Origin: an uncultured Saprospiraceae bacterium
GTDB lineage: Bacteria > Bacteroidota > Bacteroidia > Chitinophagales > Saprospiraceae
Direction: 5' to 3'
DNA length: 64,000 nucleotides
NCBI GenBank assembly: GCA_937924805.1
Contig: CALDTZ010000027.1
Coordinates: 1-64,000, forward strand
The notes beneath the pieces are model-generated. The model searched no databases. It was not told the DNA's origin and was given only the letters and a program-made list of their open reading frames with translations. Shown one piece after another: positions 9,601 to 17,175 of the stretch. How positions within the stretch are numbered: the stretch's first letter is position 1; each line of letters starts with the position of its first letter. The position numbers and the translations under genes were made by a program.

Positions 9601-11508
9601 AAAATCAACCGTTCGATTAATAACGTTTGGTAATAATTCAACCAGATAACTTTTAATTAAATCACCGAACATGGTTGCATCCGAATCTAGTTCAGGATCT
9701 CCTGCATTCGTAAAAGTGATTACATAATTGGGATTTATATCCGTAACCTTAACATAATAGTTTCCAGGATAAATATCATCAAAAAAGTAATAGCCATCTT
9801 CATCGGTTACAACGCTAGTTAACGCTACACCATCTTCATTCGTCAATGTCATCGTTACACCTTCGATGCCCCATTCATTCGCATCTTGCAAGCCATTAAG
9901 ATTATCATCAAACCATACATAATCCCCAAGACCTGATAGTTTTACCAATCCAAAATCAATGCTAAGGTCAATCACGTTTGACATTAATTCAAAAGGATCA
10001 CTTGTGATCAAACCCCCAACCAATGTACCATTCGAATCTAGGGTAGGATCTCCAGTATTAGGAAGGGTGATTGTATAATCCAATTCAATACCTGAAACCG
10101 TTACATAATAAGTTCCTGGATAGATACCTTCAAATAAATAATAGCCGTTTTCATCGGTTTGGACATTATCCAATTCATCTCCATTTTCAGCAAACAAAGT
10201 CAATGTTACATCGGCAATTCCTAATTCATCATCATCTTGCAATCCATTAGCATTATCATCAAACCAAACATAATCTCCTAATCCAGATAGTTGTACCAGT
10301 CCAAAATCAACGTTAGATACATGTTCTCCCATCGATACATAAATGTACCTAGAACAACCTTCATCAATGTTGAAAAAATCATTGTCTTCGTTTTCATCTC
10401 CATTCGAATAAATACCAGCTGAATAGCCTTCAGGGATTTCAATTTTAATTTTATATGCACCTCTTTCTAAATCCTCAAAAAGGTATTGACCATTGGCATC
10501 TGTTGTGGTCATTCCAATAATAAAACCATGATTGTCTAATAAATAAACCGGTACTCCTTCAAAACCATTTTCTTCTACTTGCTGCTGACCATCTCCATTC
10601 ATATCAAACCAAACATAGTCCCCTAGAGATCCTGATTCACATGATGAATATTGAAAAGAACGACAGCAAACGTCACTTTCTACACCTTGAGAAGTTGCAG
10701 TAGCGCAAATCTCATATATGCCAAATTGATCAGTTGTTCTTCCAACACTTGCAAAAAAAACATCCTCACTGTCATCTAAATGAATAAATCCTTTAGGTAA
10801 ATCCCATTCGAAGCTTGTCTCATTATCTAGTCCATTTACATAAAACCCTACACATTCATGTTCACAAATATCGTGGATGGCACTATAATTAAAAACAACT
10901 TTTATTTCATCAATTCTAACATCAGATATTGTATCTCCTACATTTTGAATACTATATTGAATCCCCAAATCGTCACTATTTAATAGTGCTTGGGATAGGT
11001 CCATCCCCCATACTGCATATTTAGACCCATAATGCCATTTACTTTCTGACCATGATGGATTATTAACCGTAACATTTGCTTTATTCGTACTTATTATGTT
11101 GTGTATACTATCGGACCAAACTAACTCCAAATCCCTGATATTACCGCCAGAAAAGTCACCTTTAATTAAAACTTGAACACCGTGAATTTCTGCATTATTT
11201 GGTATAGTAGCATTCAATTTCGACAAGGAAATCGTATTTGACTGCTCGCCAGGATGTAAAGATATCTCAGCATAAACGCCATCTCTTTTTTGCACTGCTT
11301 CAATATTTGTCCATTGAATCCCTTCATCATTTAGCTCATCAATAGAACCTGCTGATCTGACATGAGATACCAATCCTTCTTCGCCAAGAATGGAAATCGG
11401 ACAAATATCACCTTGGGCATTTATGACAGAAATTGCCATCAAACAAATACTAATAATAAAGGTGGAAGCACTAAAAAAGCTTAGCAAGCCTTTCGATGAT
11501 GTACGCAT
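3607..11508 (-). CDS. Giant surface adhesin-like protein with 19 SdrD-B-like repeats and T9SS type A sorting domain
   Basis: From the ATG at 11508 the protein has 2,633 residues and begins with a convincing signal peptide (MRTSSKG, a hydrophobic core, then VINAQG). I prefer this start to the GTG at 11553 because a -7 promoter element lies at 11561-11568 and would place transcription start almost on that GTG. Residues about 35-290 are a unique N-terminal region rich in beta-strand patterns and cysteines. Nineteen repeats of about 118 residues follow, each opening with a G-x-VWxDxNxxGxQD-type calcium-binding-like signature and containing GxYxFxxLxPGxYyv. This matches the SdrD B-domain/collagen-binding B-like superfamily. 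The last 92 residues are a type A T9SS tail with YPNP. The predicted role is a rod-like, Ca2+-rigidified cell-surface adhesin; the ligand is unknown. Confidence 0.92.
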   Translation of the reverse strand: MRTSSKGLLSFFSASTFIISICLMAISVINAQGDICPISILGEEGLVSHVRSAGSIDELNDEGIQWTNIEAVQKRDGVYAEISLHPGEQSNTISLSKLNATIPNNAEIHGVQVLIKGDFSGGNIRDLELVWSDSIHNIISTNKANVTVNNPSWSESKWHYGSKYAVWGMDLSQALLNSDDLGIQYSIQNVGDTISDVRIDEIKVVFNYSAIHDICEHECVGFYVNGLDNETSFEWDLPKGFIHLDDSEDVFFASVGRTTDQFGIYEICATATSQGVESDVCCRSFQYSSCESGSLGDYVWFDMNGDGQQQVEENGFEGVPVYLLDNHGFIIGMTTTDANGQYLFEDLERGAYKIKIEIPEGYSAGIYSNGDENEDNDFFNIDEGCSRYIYVSMGEHVSNVDFGLVQLSGLGDYVWFDDNANGLQDDDELGIADVTLTLFAENGDELDNVQTDENGYYLFEGIYPGTYYVTVSGIELDYTITLPNTGDPTLDSNGTLVGGLITSDPFELMSNVIDLSIDFGLVKLSGLGDYVWFDDNLNGLQDANEWGIEGVTMTLTNEDGVALTSVVTDEDGYYFFDDIYPGNYYVKVTDINPNYVITFTNAGDPELDSDATMFGDLIKSYLVELLPNVINRTVDFGFIYNTGKLRGLAWYDVNGNGIQDPGEEGINNIVVDLYSCDGTFIESTTTNSVGEYFFFQIIVNDYFVVFDNVESYEFTISNQEPIDLNSDVTGNNDHVLTGSGTTDCFGLISNEFVLYDAGYTNTVSVGNYVWIDTNADGIQDADESGFNGVSVKLFDEDNVLVEELVTTNDPITNRSGYYLFENIWPGSYYITFDEVANYSFTQTVTIDETNNSDVNESGETGLFEVIATSDRLDIDAGLVPLVGSIVGCLWYDQNNTGAFEIAEEWGESDVVVYLYDVDGNIVDETISYSIPGKEGAYIFENVIPGEYQVKFPILDNYIFVAPNGSSELTDSDVVTENGFTDYFIVNPSETVVGVNAGYITTLGEVNGVVWHDLNGNGLIEFDEPPLEDIRVEVFNSNDELVANNRTDSLGFYSFKTIPQGDVYLKFLVNEQFIFSEAFAGNNTAIDSDVTNSSSGITNEYTIIPFQPVANINAGVYLLGSIGDQVWIDQNFDGIYNDGDTNAKDLVLALLDENGFEVGSTEIIDGYYTFPDLHPGVYTVRLQIPNQFTFTADNTGNNDDIDSDINNITGQTGSTDPITIKSGDERTNIDIGLINQQSFVTGRIWEDLDADGIYTFNETSISNVNLVLFDDTHSIVAITNTDENGNYSFNVNGTGSYYIDIPSQNSVWILTENNVGLDELLDSDFIFADDKVTSGIFEIALGDDDKSIDAGFYRLGDVGDFVWVDTNKNGVQDINESGAENVAIALFDSNNNLIDQTVTDSNGDYQFSALKPGIYSVEITLADTYEFTLAEQLSDSSLDSDITFVTENIGKTDLFFIQSNEIKLDVDAGIYEEEIEVQLGFVEGVVFEDLNANGVFEQENRLSNVLVQIFDLDHTLIDEQQTNEVGAYRFETLPGSYYLTFEFEEPFVPTYFQVGTDTTKDSDIQEINNVLTTNEFDIKQNEVTQNIDAGVFGYGTINGLVWLDTENNQVFDTNMEAGIADVRVYLIDTIGDLLDSTLTNAEGIYSFDMLRPEMYYIGFFINENALFVDANIGPDQALDSDVINDFNGFGLTDGITLASKMIITSINAGVEDEPVMPIDDNTIAGTIFLDEDQDGINTNEDGIEGIQVELYDDVNTLFGTVTTDENGSYQFEDVVDGSYFVSVKVPSDYLTSPENIGMNDNIDSDFINAFGDFKTSIFIIENDDTQYYDAGLFKEVIGGASMGDFVWNDVNLNGIQDENEVGIEGVEVVLFNDMNSVVDTRYSDSSGKYTFNNLAAGTYRINVTLPENYLFSDGLQGSDTSKDSDIIVNVGNAGTSNFITVGQSENNLDIDVALYIDPDAVLEATVQGFVFEDMNADGLFLTDDMGYEGIGVSIYNTSGVLVDNTTTSSDGSYALLIEEEGTFYLTFDLDPSFNTTLPNVGSNDQIDADITQANGSNTTDEFELVFGDAITGVNGGFYQYAEVVGYSWNDENMDGLQQLAESIRPGLEVDIVNNNGQVMSSQISNSEGQLSFENLTPGEYYLKVILDFGYEPTLPNVGANDAIDSDIDHTNGANTTMKFSVASGQFDNTWDIGIIPKPSDIGDTVWEDLDGDGVQTQGEPGLSGILVTLYNSNGIYQEETMTNENGEYKFLDIQTGLYYLVFEVPAGYLTVPSNSGDNDSFDSDVTNAIVDGSTDIFELVPGIEAFDIDCGFYLPSSLGDRVWFDVNGNGLQDSDEIGESDVVVHLMNEDGILMDTKTTDADGSYLFDDLLAGNYYLMFEQEWFLQFVPKDIGDDALDSDVNPSGNTDVINVPYNSINRDIDAGVRHTSAAVGTLVWFDENKNGLLDFNERGLPNVEVQLLDENQIVLFSTFTDIAGEYTFDGLMPGYYYVRVVAPIGYEYSEQDEGINDDVDSDVNENGMSPLIYLDETVNMRNLDAGLFDEGNFLSSTIKTSSVYPNPTIDYITIKIDDAKVDEKVLVRIFDQSGKMMQSIDNLSLDREGALMLDVSNYESGVYNLYFYHNNTRHAYNIVKI
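3886..10632 (-). repeat. Nineteen SdrD-B-like protein repeats (about 118 residues each)
   Basis: Counting the signature positions gives 19 copies, among them GDYVWFDDNANGLQD, GNYVWIDTNADGIQD and GDRVWFDVNGNGLQD. The copies are diverged (copy 13 starts GTIFLDEDQDGI), so this is an old expansion and not recent tandem slippage. Copies 2 and 3 are the most alike. Confidence 0.85.
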
Positions 11509-11560
11509 AATTTGAATGTATGTAGTTAATTGAATTAGCTTCATATCATTCACAGGTCCA

Positions 11561-11568
11561 CAAATATA
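11561..11568 (-). promoter_or_regulatory. Bacteroidota -7 promoter element for the giant adhesin
   Basis: On the minus strand the sequence TATATTTG matches the TAnnTTTG consensus of the Bacteroidota housekeeping sigma factor exactly. No TTG is visible at the usual -33 spacing. Transcription would begin near 11554, giving about 45 nt of leader before the ATG at 11508. Confidence 0.5.
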
Positions 11569-11670
11569 ATAAATATCAGTTTATATATAAATAATTTTAA
11601 TGTATAATACCATCAATATTATCTTTTAACATATTTACTATTTTTTAATAACAAAAGCCTGATCAGGCAA

Positions 11671-12759
11671 TTAGGAGCAAATCGTTTGATAGTTATCGTA
11701 CAAAACCTTCGTAGTGTTTTTTGTATTAAACGTGGCTAGATGATCTAATACTCGATCAGGATCAAGGCTCGAATAATATTTCGTTTCTACCAGAGCAGAG
11801 GCAAGTGCCTTTATATTGCCTGGCTCTACATAATGACCGAGTGTCCCTGCCGCCTCTGGCATAGCACTTACCGATGATGTAATTACATGAGTTCCACTTG
11901 ATAACGCTTCAATAATAGGAATACCAAATCCTTCAGCATAAGAAGGATAAACCAATGCAATGGACTCTTTATACAGTAAAGTCAAATCATCATTGGACAC
12001 CTGACCAAGAAAAGTAACCCATTGGGATAAATGGTTTTTCGCAACAAAATTTCGTTGTTCAATTTCATATCGTCCTCCAGTACCTACCACTTTCAATGGA
12101 CGTCGATCTTCGGGTGCCAAAAGTAAAATAGCTGCTAATAATTCCTTTAAGCCTTTTCTTTCATTTAAACCGCTCACAAAAAGGAAGTATTTTTTTTCAA
12201 CTTGGTCATTCATTGAAAAATTAGTTCCACAGGATTGATATGTGATTTTGACTTTGCTATCATCCACTTGATAATATTTTAAAATATCATGTTTTGTACT
12301 CTTACTTATAGCAAAAATGCCATCTGCCTTTCGAATGGCGGATTTCGACTTCATATGATAAATCATGCGATCACTCCAAGCATACTGCTTTTTATAATAT
12401 TTAAAAATCAAATCATGAATGGTCACGATCCATTTACAATTATTCGATAATCCAAGCAAAGGCAATTCATTACTTAAACCATGAAACAAATCTATCTTTA
12501 AGGCATTTATATCTTGTTTTATGCCTATGGATCTCCATTTATTTTTATTCACTGATTTTGGTGGTGCAACAATTTCAATAGCATCCTGAGAAAGAATCCA
12601 TGCTGTTTCTTTCGTTTCCTTAATCGATGGAGTAAAAAGCACAATTTTGACTTCAGGGTAATAGGTATGTAGGTTTTTAATTAAGGTCCGACCATAATTT
12701 CCAAGACCTGTATTATTATGAAAGATCCGTTTAGCATCAAATCCAATTTTCATCCCCAT
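11671..12759 (-). CDS. Glycosyltransferase family 4-type protein (GT-B fold)
   Basis: This 362-residue protein has the layout of a retaining GT-B glycosyltransferase. The N-terminal acceptor half opens with MKIGFDAKRIFHNNTGLGNY, carrying the Gly-rich loop. The C-terminal half contains the donor-nucleotide region FVSGLNERKGL and the E-x7-E motif EGFGIPIIEAL. Such enzymes transfer a sugar from a nucleotide-sugar donor during polysaccharide or lipopolysaccharide assembly; the donor and acceptor cannot be told from sequence. Two starts are possible, ATG at 12759 or at 12753 (MKIGF), and the second matches family N-termini better. It lies 212 bp downstream of the epimerase gene on the same strand, so co-transcription is possible but not shown. 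Confidence 0.9.
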   Translation of the reverse strand: MGMKIGFDAKRIFHNNTGLGNYGRTLIKNLHTYYPEVKIVLFTPSIKETKETAWILSQDAIEIVAPPKSVNKNKWRSIGIKQDINALKIDLFHGLSNELPLLGLSNNCKWIVTIHDLIFKYYKKQYAWSDRMIYHMKSKSAIRKADGIFAISKSTKHDILKYYQVDDSKVKITYQSCGTNFSMNDQVEKKYFLFVSGLNERKGLKELLAAILLLAPEDRRPLKVVGTGGRYEIEQRNFVAKNHLSQWVTFLGQVSNDDLTLLYKESIALVYPSYAEGFGIPIIEALSSGTHVITSSVSAMPEAAGTLGHYVEPGNIKALASALVETKYYSSLDPDRVLDHLATFNTKNTTKVLYDNYQTICS

Positions 12760-12971
12760 TTGACAAACTTATTATTTTAATCCTGAAAAGCATCTACATT
12801 CGTTATGAATTTATCATAAGATTCCATCCGTATAATCCTGTTTAAAAGATTCCAGAAATAATGATCTTTATCATGGAATTAAAAAAAGGGAGAAATTCAA
12901 TATCATATTAGATAAATATATAATATGTATTAAATCCTTCATGCTTAGTCTAATGCAATAAAAGAAAAAGG

Positions 12972-13976
12972 TTAAGCCTCTTTTTTACTATTTAAATATG
13001 CCTCTGTTAGATTATCCAACATTTCATCAAATGAAGTGTATTGAAAGTTTAAATCTATGATCGATTTTTCATTCGAGTAGGTTACCAATTTCAATGACTT
13101 CTTTAAATTCTCTGCACTAAACTGTTTGTTTTTTAAACCAATTAAGGCTTTGATTTTCTCAAGTCTTTCTTTCCATAAAATATGGGAGTCGGTAAGTGCT
13201 TTTTGGGGTTTTTTTACACTTAATTTTTCACACAAAGTATCAATAATTGTTTTGTAACTTTTATTATATCCAGAACAAATATATTGAGACCCATTTTTAC
13301 CTGATGCTAATAATTGCCCTATCATTTTAGCTACATCTTTTGCATAGACAAAACCATTTGATCCTGTTGGGAAATAGGTCAGCCCATTATAAACGGTTTG
13401 TATCATTTTGGGAGAACCCTTTGTCCAATCCCCTGCGCCTAAAATCTGGGTAGGATTTAATATGCATGTATTGAGCCCTTCCATGTGACCTCTCCAAACT
13501 TCTACTTCAGCCAAATATTTAGAATAGGCATAATGTGATCCATTTTTATCGGGTATTTCCTGATAAGTTTCATCAATAACTTTTACTTCTGTTTTTCCAA
13601 AAACACTTGCAGAACTGATGTAAATGAACCTTTCAATATTTGAATTCAACGATAAGTCGATCAAATTTCGTGTTCCCAAAACATTGTTTTCAATGAATGA
13701 GTCAAAACTTTCACCTGTGGCACCAATCTCCCCAGCAGCATGGATAATCATATCGCAGCGATCAATAACTTCCTCAAGAGGATGCAAATCTCGAATATCA
13801 ATATCTACAAATTCTAAATGACTAGAAAATTCAGCTAATGGTTCTAAATTACTTTCTGCTCTTTTCCCTACGATTAAATGATACGCTGGATTATCTAATA
13901 AATGCTCCAGGATATATCTACCTAAAAAGCCAGTACCTCCTGTAATAAAGACATTTATTTTTTTACTACTTTCCAT
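12972..13976 (-). CDS. NAD(P)-dependent epimerase/dehydratase-family (extended SDR) protein
   Basis: The 334-residue protein carries the extended short-chain dehydrogenase hallmarks: the N-terminal nucleotide-binding motif TGGTGFLG (residues 13-20), a DIRD-like acidic turn near residue 60, the HAAG motif, and the catalytic Tyr-x3-Lys in YAYSKYLAE near residue 150 with an upstream SSASVFG serine. The overall pattern resembles nucleotide-sugar epimerases and dihydroflavonol reductase-like enzymes, so it probably oxidises, reduces or epimerises a sugar nucleotide or other hydroxyl substrate. Its start overlaps the end of anmK by 11 bp, which suggests translational coupling and a shared transcript. 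The exact substrate is not inferable. Confidence 0.9.
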   Translation of the reverse strand: MESSKKINVFITGGTGFLGRYILEHLLDNPAYHLIVGKRAESNLEPLAEFSSHLEFVDIDIRDLHPLEEVIDRCDMIIHAAGEIGATGESFDSFIENNVLGTRNLIDLSLNSNIERFIYISSASVFGKTEVKVIDETYQEIPDKNGSHYAYSKYLAEVEVWRGHMEGLNTCILNPTQILGAGDWTKGSPKMIQTVYNGLTYFPTGSNGFVYAKDVAKMIGQLLASGKNGSQYICSGYNKSYKTIIDTLCEKLSVKKPQKALTDSHILWKERLEKIKALIGLKNKQFSAENLKKSLKLVTYSNEKSIIDLNFQYTSFDEMLDNLTEAYLNSKKEA

Positions 13977-15027
13977 TTGCTAAATATAAGCTACCACCAA
14001 TTGAATCAGAAGATGCTCCTGTTACAGATTCGAGCACATTTGATCGTTTCGTTACTCGAAAAAAACCAATTAAGGCCATCAAAATAGATTCTTTAAAATT
14101 TATTATTTCTGTAGATGGCACTTTCAAAACAATTTTTTCTTGTTCTAATTGTTGTTGTAACAATTGTCTCAAATAAAGGTTGTGAATCCCACCTCCAGTG
14201 ACAAAAACACTTTTGCATTTCGATGCCTTCACACTTCTAACCATCGAATGTACCATAAAATGAACATAGGTATGTAACACATCATTCGTTGCAATCCCAA
14301 AAGAATGAATAAAAGGAATATGTTCTTTTTGAATCCAATTATTATCCAAGGATTTAGGATTTGGTAAATGCATATAATCCATTTGTATCAATGCTTGCAA
14401 TAATGCATTGTTTACCTGACCAATTCTCGCACTTTCTCCATTGTTGTCAAAGGCAAATCCTAATTTCTGGGCAAAATAATTGAGCACTTGATTGGCAGGA
14501 CAAATATCATAACCTAAAATAGAATCGTGGGTGGTTATAGTGACATTCGCAATACCTCCAATATTTATATATGCATCATATCCTTTATATAAATAGTTGT
14601 CAGCTAGAGGAGCTAGTGGTGTTCCTACCCCACCTTTTGCAATATCTTGTAATCTAAAGTTGTCCATTGCATGGATACCCGTTAGAGCCGATATTGTAGC
14701 TGCAGATCCCATTTGAAAGGTAATGCCTTTTGCAGGCAAATGCAAAACCGTATGCCCATGAATTGAAAGATAGTCAATTGCAAAATTTTCTTGGATTTTC
14801 TTTATTTCTTGACTAATAAATGCAGAATATAGAGCGTCATTTGATAAAATTTGTTCGATTGAATCATCGGCAGTGATACTCAATAATTGTTGAATTGAGG
14901 CGGGTAATTTTATTTCAAAATTAGAAACCGTTTCCCAAGTGAAGTCATTGACTTCATCTTTAAAATAGATCAGAGAGGCATCAATACCATCTTTTGAACT
15001 TCCAGACATTACTCCTAATATATTCAT
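13966..15027 (-). CDS. anmK: Anhydro-N-acetylmuramic acid kinase
   Basis: AnmK opens the anhydro ring of 1,6-anhydro-N-acetylmuramic acid and phosphorylates it to MurNAc-6-phosphate, recycling peptidoglycan fragments in the cytoplasm. The 353-residue protein matches the family in length. It has the N-terminal phosphate-binding motif GVMSGSSKDGIDA (family GVMSGTSxDG), the central DNFRLQDIAKGGVGTPLAP block with the catalytic-base Asp, and the C-terminal FVTGGGIHN motif. It is the first gene of a minus-strand pair with the SDR gene (11-bp overlap). The 180-bp gap upstream separates it from the divergently transcribed TetR gene. Confidence 0.94.
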   Translation of the reverse strand: MNILGVMSGSSKDGIDASLIYFKDEVNDFTWETVSNFEIKLPASIQQLLSITADDSIEQILSNDALYSAFISQEIKKIQENFAIDYLSIHGHTVLHLPAKGITFQMGSAATISALTGIHAMDNFRLQDIAKGGVGTPLAPLADNYLYKGYDAYINIGGIANVTITTHDSILGYDICPANQVLNYFAQKLGFAFDNNGESARIGQVNNALLQALIQMDYMHLPNPKSLDNNWIQKEHIPFIHSFGIATNDVLHTYVHFMVHSMVRSVKASKCKSVFVTGGGIHNLYLRQLLQQQLEQEKIVLKVPSTEIINFKESILMALIGFFRVTKRSNVLESVTGASSDSIGGSLYLANGK

Positions 15028-15149
15028 ATTTGAGCCTAAGAATTATGGTTAAAATTAATACATATTTATCCTTCGTAGTCGAAAACTAGAATATTGTAGA
15101 AAAAATCAAATAATTAAATGGTATTCAAGCAAAATAATGGTAAGAAACG

Positions 15150-15187
15150 TATATTTGGAAACTTGATTTACTAACAAAGTTTCCAAA
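15150..15187 (+). promoter_or_regulatory. Promoter with overlapping inverted repeat, candidate TetR autoregulatory operator
   Basis: A -7 element TATATTTG lies at 15150-15157. An 11-bp perfect inverted repeat, TTTGGAAACTT (15154-15164) and AAGTTTCCAAA (15177-15187) with a 12-bp spacer, overlaps it and the predicted start point near 15164. An operator placed over the -7 and start site, just upstream of a TetR gene that heads an efflux operon, is the classical layout for repression. That the TetR protein binds here is inference. Confidence 0.55.
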
Positions 15188-15207
15188 GTTTAATTGGAAC
15201 ATGGTCA

Positions 15208-15792
15208 ATGGATAACAAAATAGTAGAAACAGCCGAGAAACTATTCCTAAAATATGGAATAAGAAGCATCAGTATGGATGATATTTCTAAGGAAATAGGT
15301 ATCTCCAAAAAAACGCTTTATCAATCTATTGATACCAAAGAAACACTCATCTACAGAGTAGTAAAAAACCATATGAAGCGTGAAAAACACGCTATCAAAG
15401 CAATTCTAAATCAGACAACGAATGCCGTTGAGGAAATGATTCTAATTAGTCGATGTCTCTTAACCTTCTTGAAGGGGATGAAGCCAACGCTTACTTACGA
15501 CCTTAAAAAGTATTACCCTAATGCATGGAATTTAATTGATGAGGAACATATGACTTTCATTTCAAAAGTCATGAAACAAAATATTCATAAAGGAATTCAG
15601 CAAGATGTTTATCGAAGTACTATTAATGAGGATGTCATTTGTGATATCTACGTACAAAGTATTTTAAACATCTCTCAAAAAATTTATAGCAATCCTATAG
15701 AAATTTACAAAGAACATATCATTTACCACTTGCATGGTATTATGAATGAAAAAGGAATAAAATACTATGAAAACTATCAAAATGTATCCTGA
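15208..15792 (+). CDS. TetR/AcrR-family transcriptional regulator of the downstream efflux operon
   Basis: The 194-residue protein has a typical TetR N-terminal helix-turn-helix (about residues 5-50: AEKLFLKYGIRSISMDDISK, then IGISKKTLYQSI) and a helical C-terminal ligand domain without a recognisable subfamily motif. TetR proteins usually repress their neighbours until a ligand binds. Here the gene overlaps the start of the TolC-like gene by 26 bp and is followed by the adaptor and pump genes, so it is probably the local regulator of RND efflux. A perfect inverted repeat over its own promoter (15154-15187) is the obvious operator candidate. The inducing ligand is unknown. Confidence 0.92.
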   Translation: MDNKIVETAEKLFLKYGIRSISMDDISKEIGISKKTLYQSIDTKETLIYRVVKNHMKREKHAIKAILNQTTNAVEEMILISRCLLTFLKGMKPTLTYDLKKYYPNAWNLIDEEHMTFISKVMKQNIHKGIQQDVYRSTINEDVICDIYVQSILNISQKIYSNPIEIYKEHIIYHLHGIMNEKGIKYYENYQNVS

Positions 15793-17170
15793 TCTAATAA
15801 AATTAGGAAGCTTGAGTTTGATATTATTGTTTGTATCAAACGTGTACAGCCAGACAAGTTTGTCATTGGTACAAGCCATCGATTATGCCATCGAACATAA
15901 CCAAACATTGAAGTTGAATCAACTTGATGCTGTATCTGCAGAAAATAGAGTGAAAGAGATAAAATCGACGGGTATTCCTCAAGTAAATGCTGGGCTAAGT
16001 TATAATTACTATTTTGCTGCACCAGTATCACCCGTTGAAGATTTCATTACACCAGCTATCTTTGGTGTATTAGAAGGAACGATGTTACTACCAGAAGGAA
16101 CATATACTGGTCCTCCAGATGTTTTTGAATTTGGATTTGTACCGAAAAACAATCTTAAAGGAGAATTAAATGCATCATGGTTGATCTTTGATGGTTCTTA
16201 TATAGTTGCCATTGAAGCAGCAAAATTATATACCGATCTCATTGGTACTGCTGAAGCAAAAACGATCCAAGAAGTTAAAGCGAATGTCACGAAATCTTAT
16301 TTAAATATTTTGCTAGCGAAAATTAATAAAACGAATATTGAAAACAATATTAAAAATTTATCAAAAACGCTAAATGAAACAAAAGAAATCTATAAAGAAG
16401 GATTTATTGAACAGCTTGACGTACAACGACTAGACTTATCACTTGAACGATTGAAAACAGAAAATGAGAAGCTCGACCAATTGATTTTATTATCCGAAAA
16501 TGTATTGAAGTTTCAACTGAATATGCCTTATGATGAACAAATCGTTTTGACAGAAAATATTGAAATGTTAGTCGAAACATTAAAACTCGAAACCTTAGAA
16601 ATGCCTGAATTCGACATTTCAAAACGAGCTGAATGGAAAGAAATTGAAATTGGTGAAGAACTTCAAGCATTAAATGTAAAGCGATTTAAAAAGGGCTACT
16701 ACCCAAGTGTAAGTGCATTTGCATCTGCATCTGAGTCACTCCAACGAAACAGTTTATTTGACAATGACGAAGCTGGTTGGTTACCTACCGCATTGATCGG
16801 CATCAACGTAAATATTCCAATCTATGATGGTGGAATGAAAAAAGCTCAAATCCAACAAGCACAAATCGAAGTTGAAAAAGTAAAAATTCAAAAAGAAGAG
16901 TTTAGAAAAGGAATTGAGTTTCAAGTAAGTAATGCAAAAATTCAATTTTCGAATGCCAAAAAAAGTTTGAGTTTAGCAGAAAAAAACCTTGAATTAAGTG
17001 AAAACATTTACAGCATCAGTCAAATAAAATATAAAGAAGGTGTCGGATCAAGCTTAGAATTGTCACAAGCTGAATCTGCTGTATATGCAGCTCAATCAGA
17101 ATATATGAATGCTATTTATAACCTAGTTTCAGCAAAAGCAGAAATCGATATAGCCCTAGGAAATCTATAA
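15767..17170 (+). CDS. TolC-family outer membrane efflux channel
   Basis: The 467-residue protein has a signal peptide (about 1-28, ending VYSQ) and two repeats of long amphipathic helices, about 150-250 and 355-465, characteristic of the OEP/TolC fold. Motifs include LVQAIDYAIEHNQTLKLN near the N-terminus and YKEGVGSSLELSQAESA near the C-terminus. It should form the trimeric outer-membrane exit duct of the tripartite pump encoded by the next two genes. Its start codon lies within the end of tetR (26-bp overlap). A second Met five codons downstream is an alternative start. The adaptor gene begins 5 bp after its stop. Confidence 0.93.
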   Translation: MKTIKMYPDLIKLGSLSLILLFVSNVYSQTSLSLVQAIDYAIEHNQTLKLNQLDAVSAENRVKEIKSTGIPQVNAGLSYNYYFAAPVSPVEDFITPAIFGVLEGTMLLPEGTYTGPPDVFEFGFVPKNNLKGELNASWLIFDGSYIVAIEAAKLYTDLIGTAEAKTIQEVKANVTKSYLNILLAKINKTNIENNIKNLSKTLNETKEIYKEGFIEQLDVQRLDLSLERLKTENEKLDQLILLSENVLKFQLNMPYDEQIVLTENIEMLVETLKLETLEMPEFDISKRAEWKEIEIGEELQALNVKRFKKGYYPSVSAFASASESLQRNSLFDNDEAGWLPTALIGINVNIPIYDGGMKKAQIQQAQIEVEKVKIQKEEFRKGIEFQVSNAKIQFSNAKKSLSLAEKNLELSENIYSISQIKYKEGVGSSLELSQAESAVYAAQSEYMNAIYNLVSAKAEIDIALGNL

Positions 17171-17175
17171 ACAAA

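Noticed and set aside
11551..11553. GTG start for the giant adhesin
   Set aside because: A -7 promoter element 8 bp upstream would make the message leaderless there, and the ATG at 11508 begins a standard signal peptide.
12764..12771. TAAGTTTG (minus strand) as a promoter of the glycosyltransferase gene
   Set aside because: It fits the consensus but would leave almost no leader and has no -33 element; probably chance.
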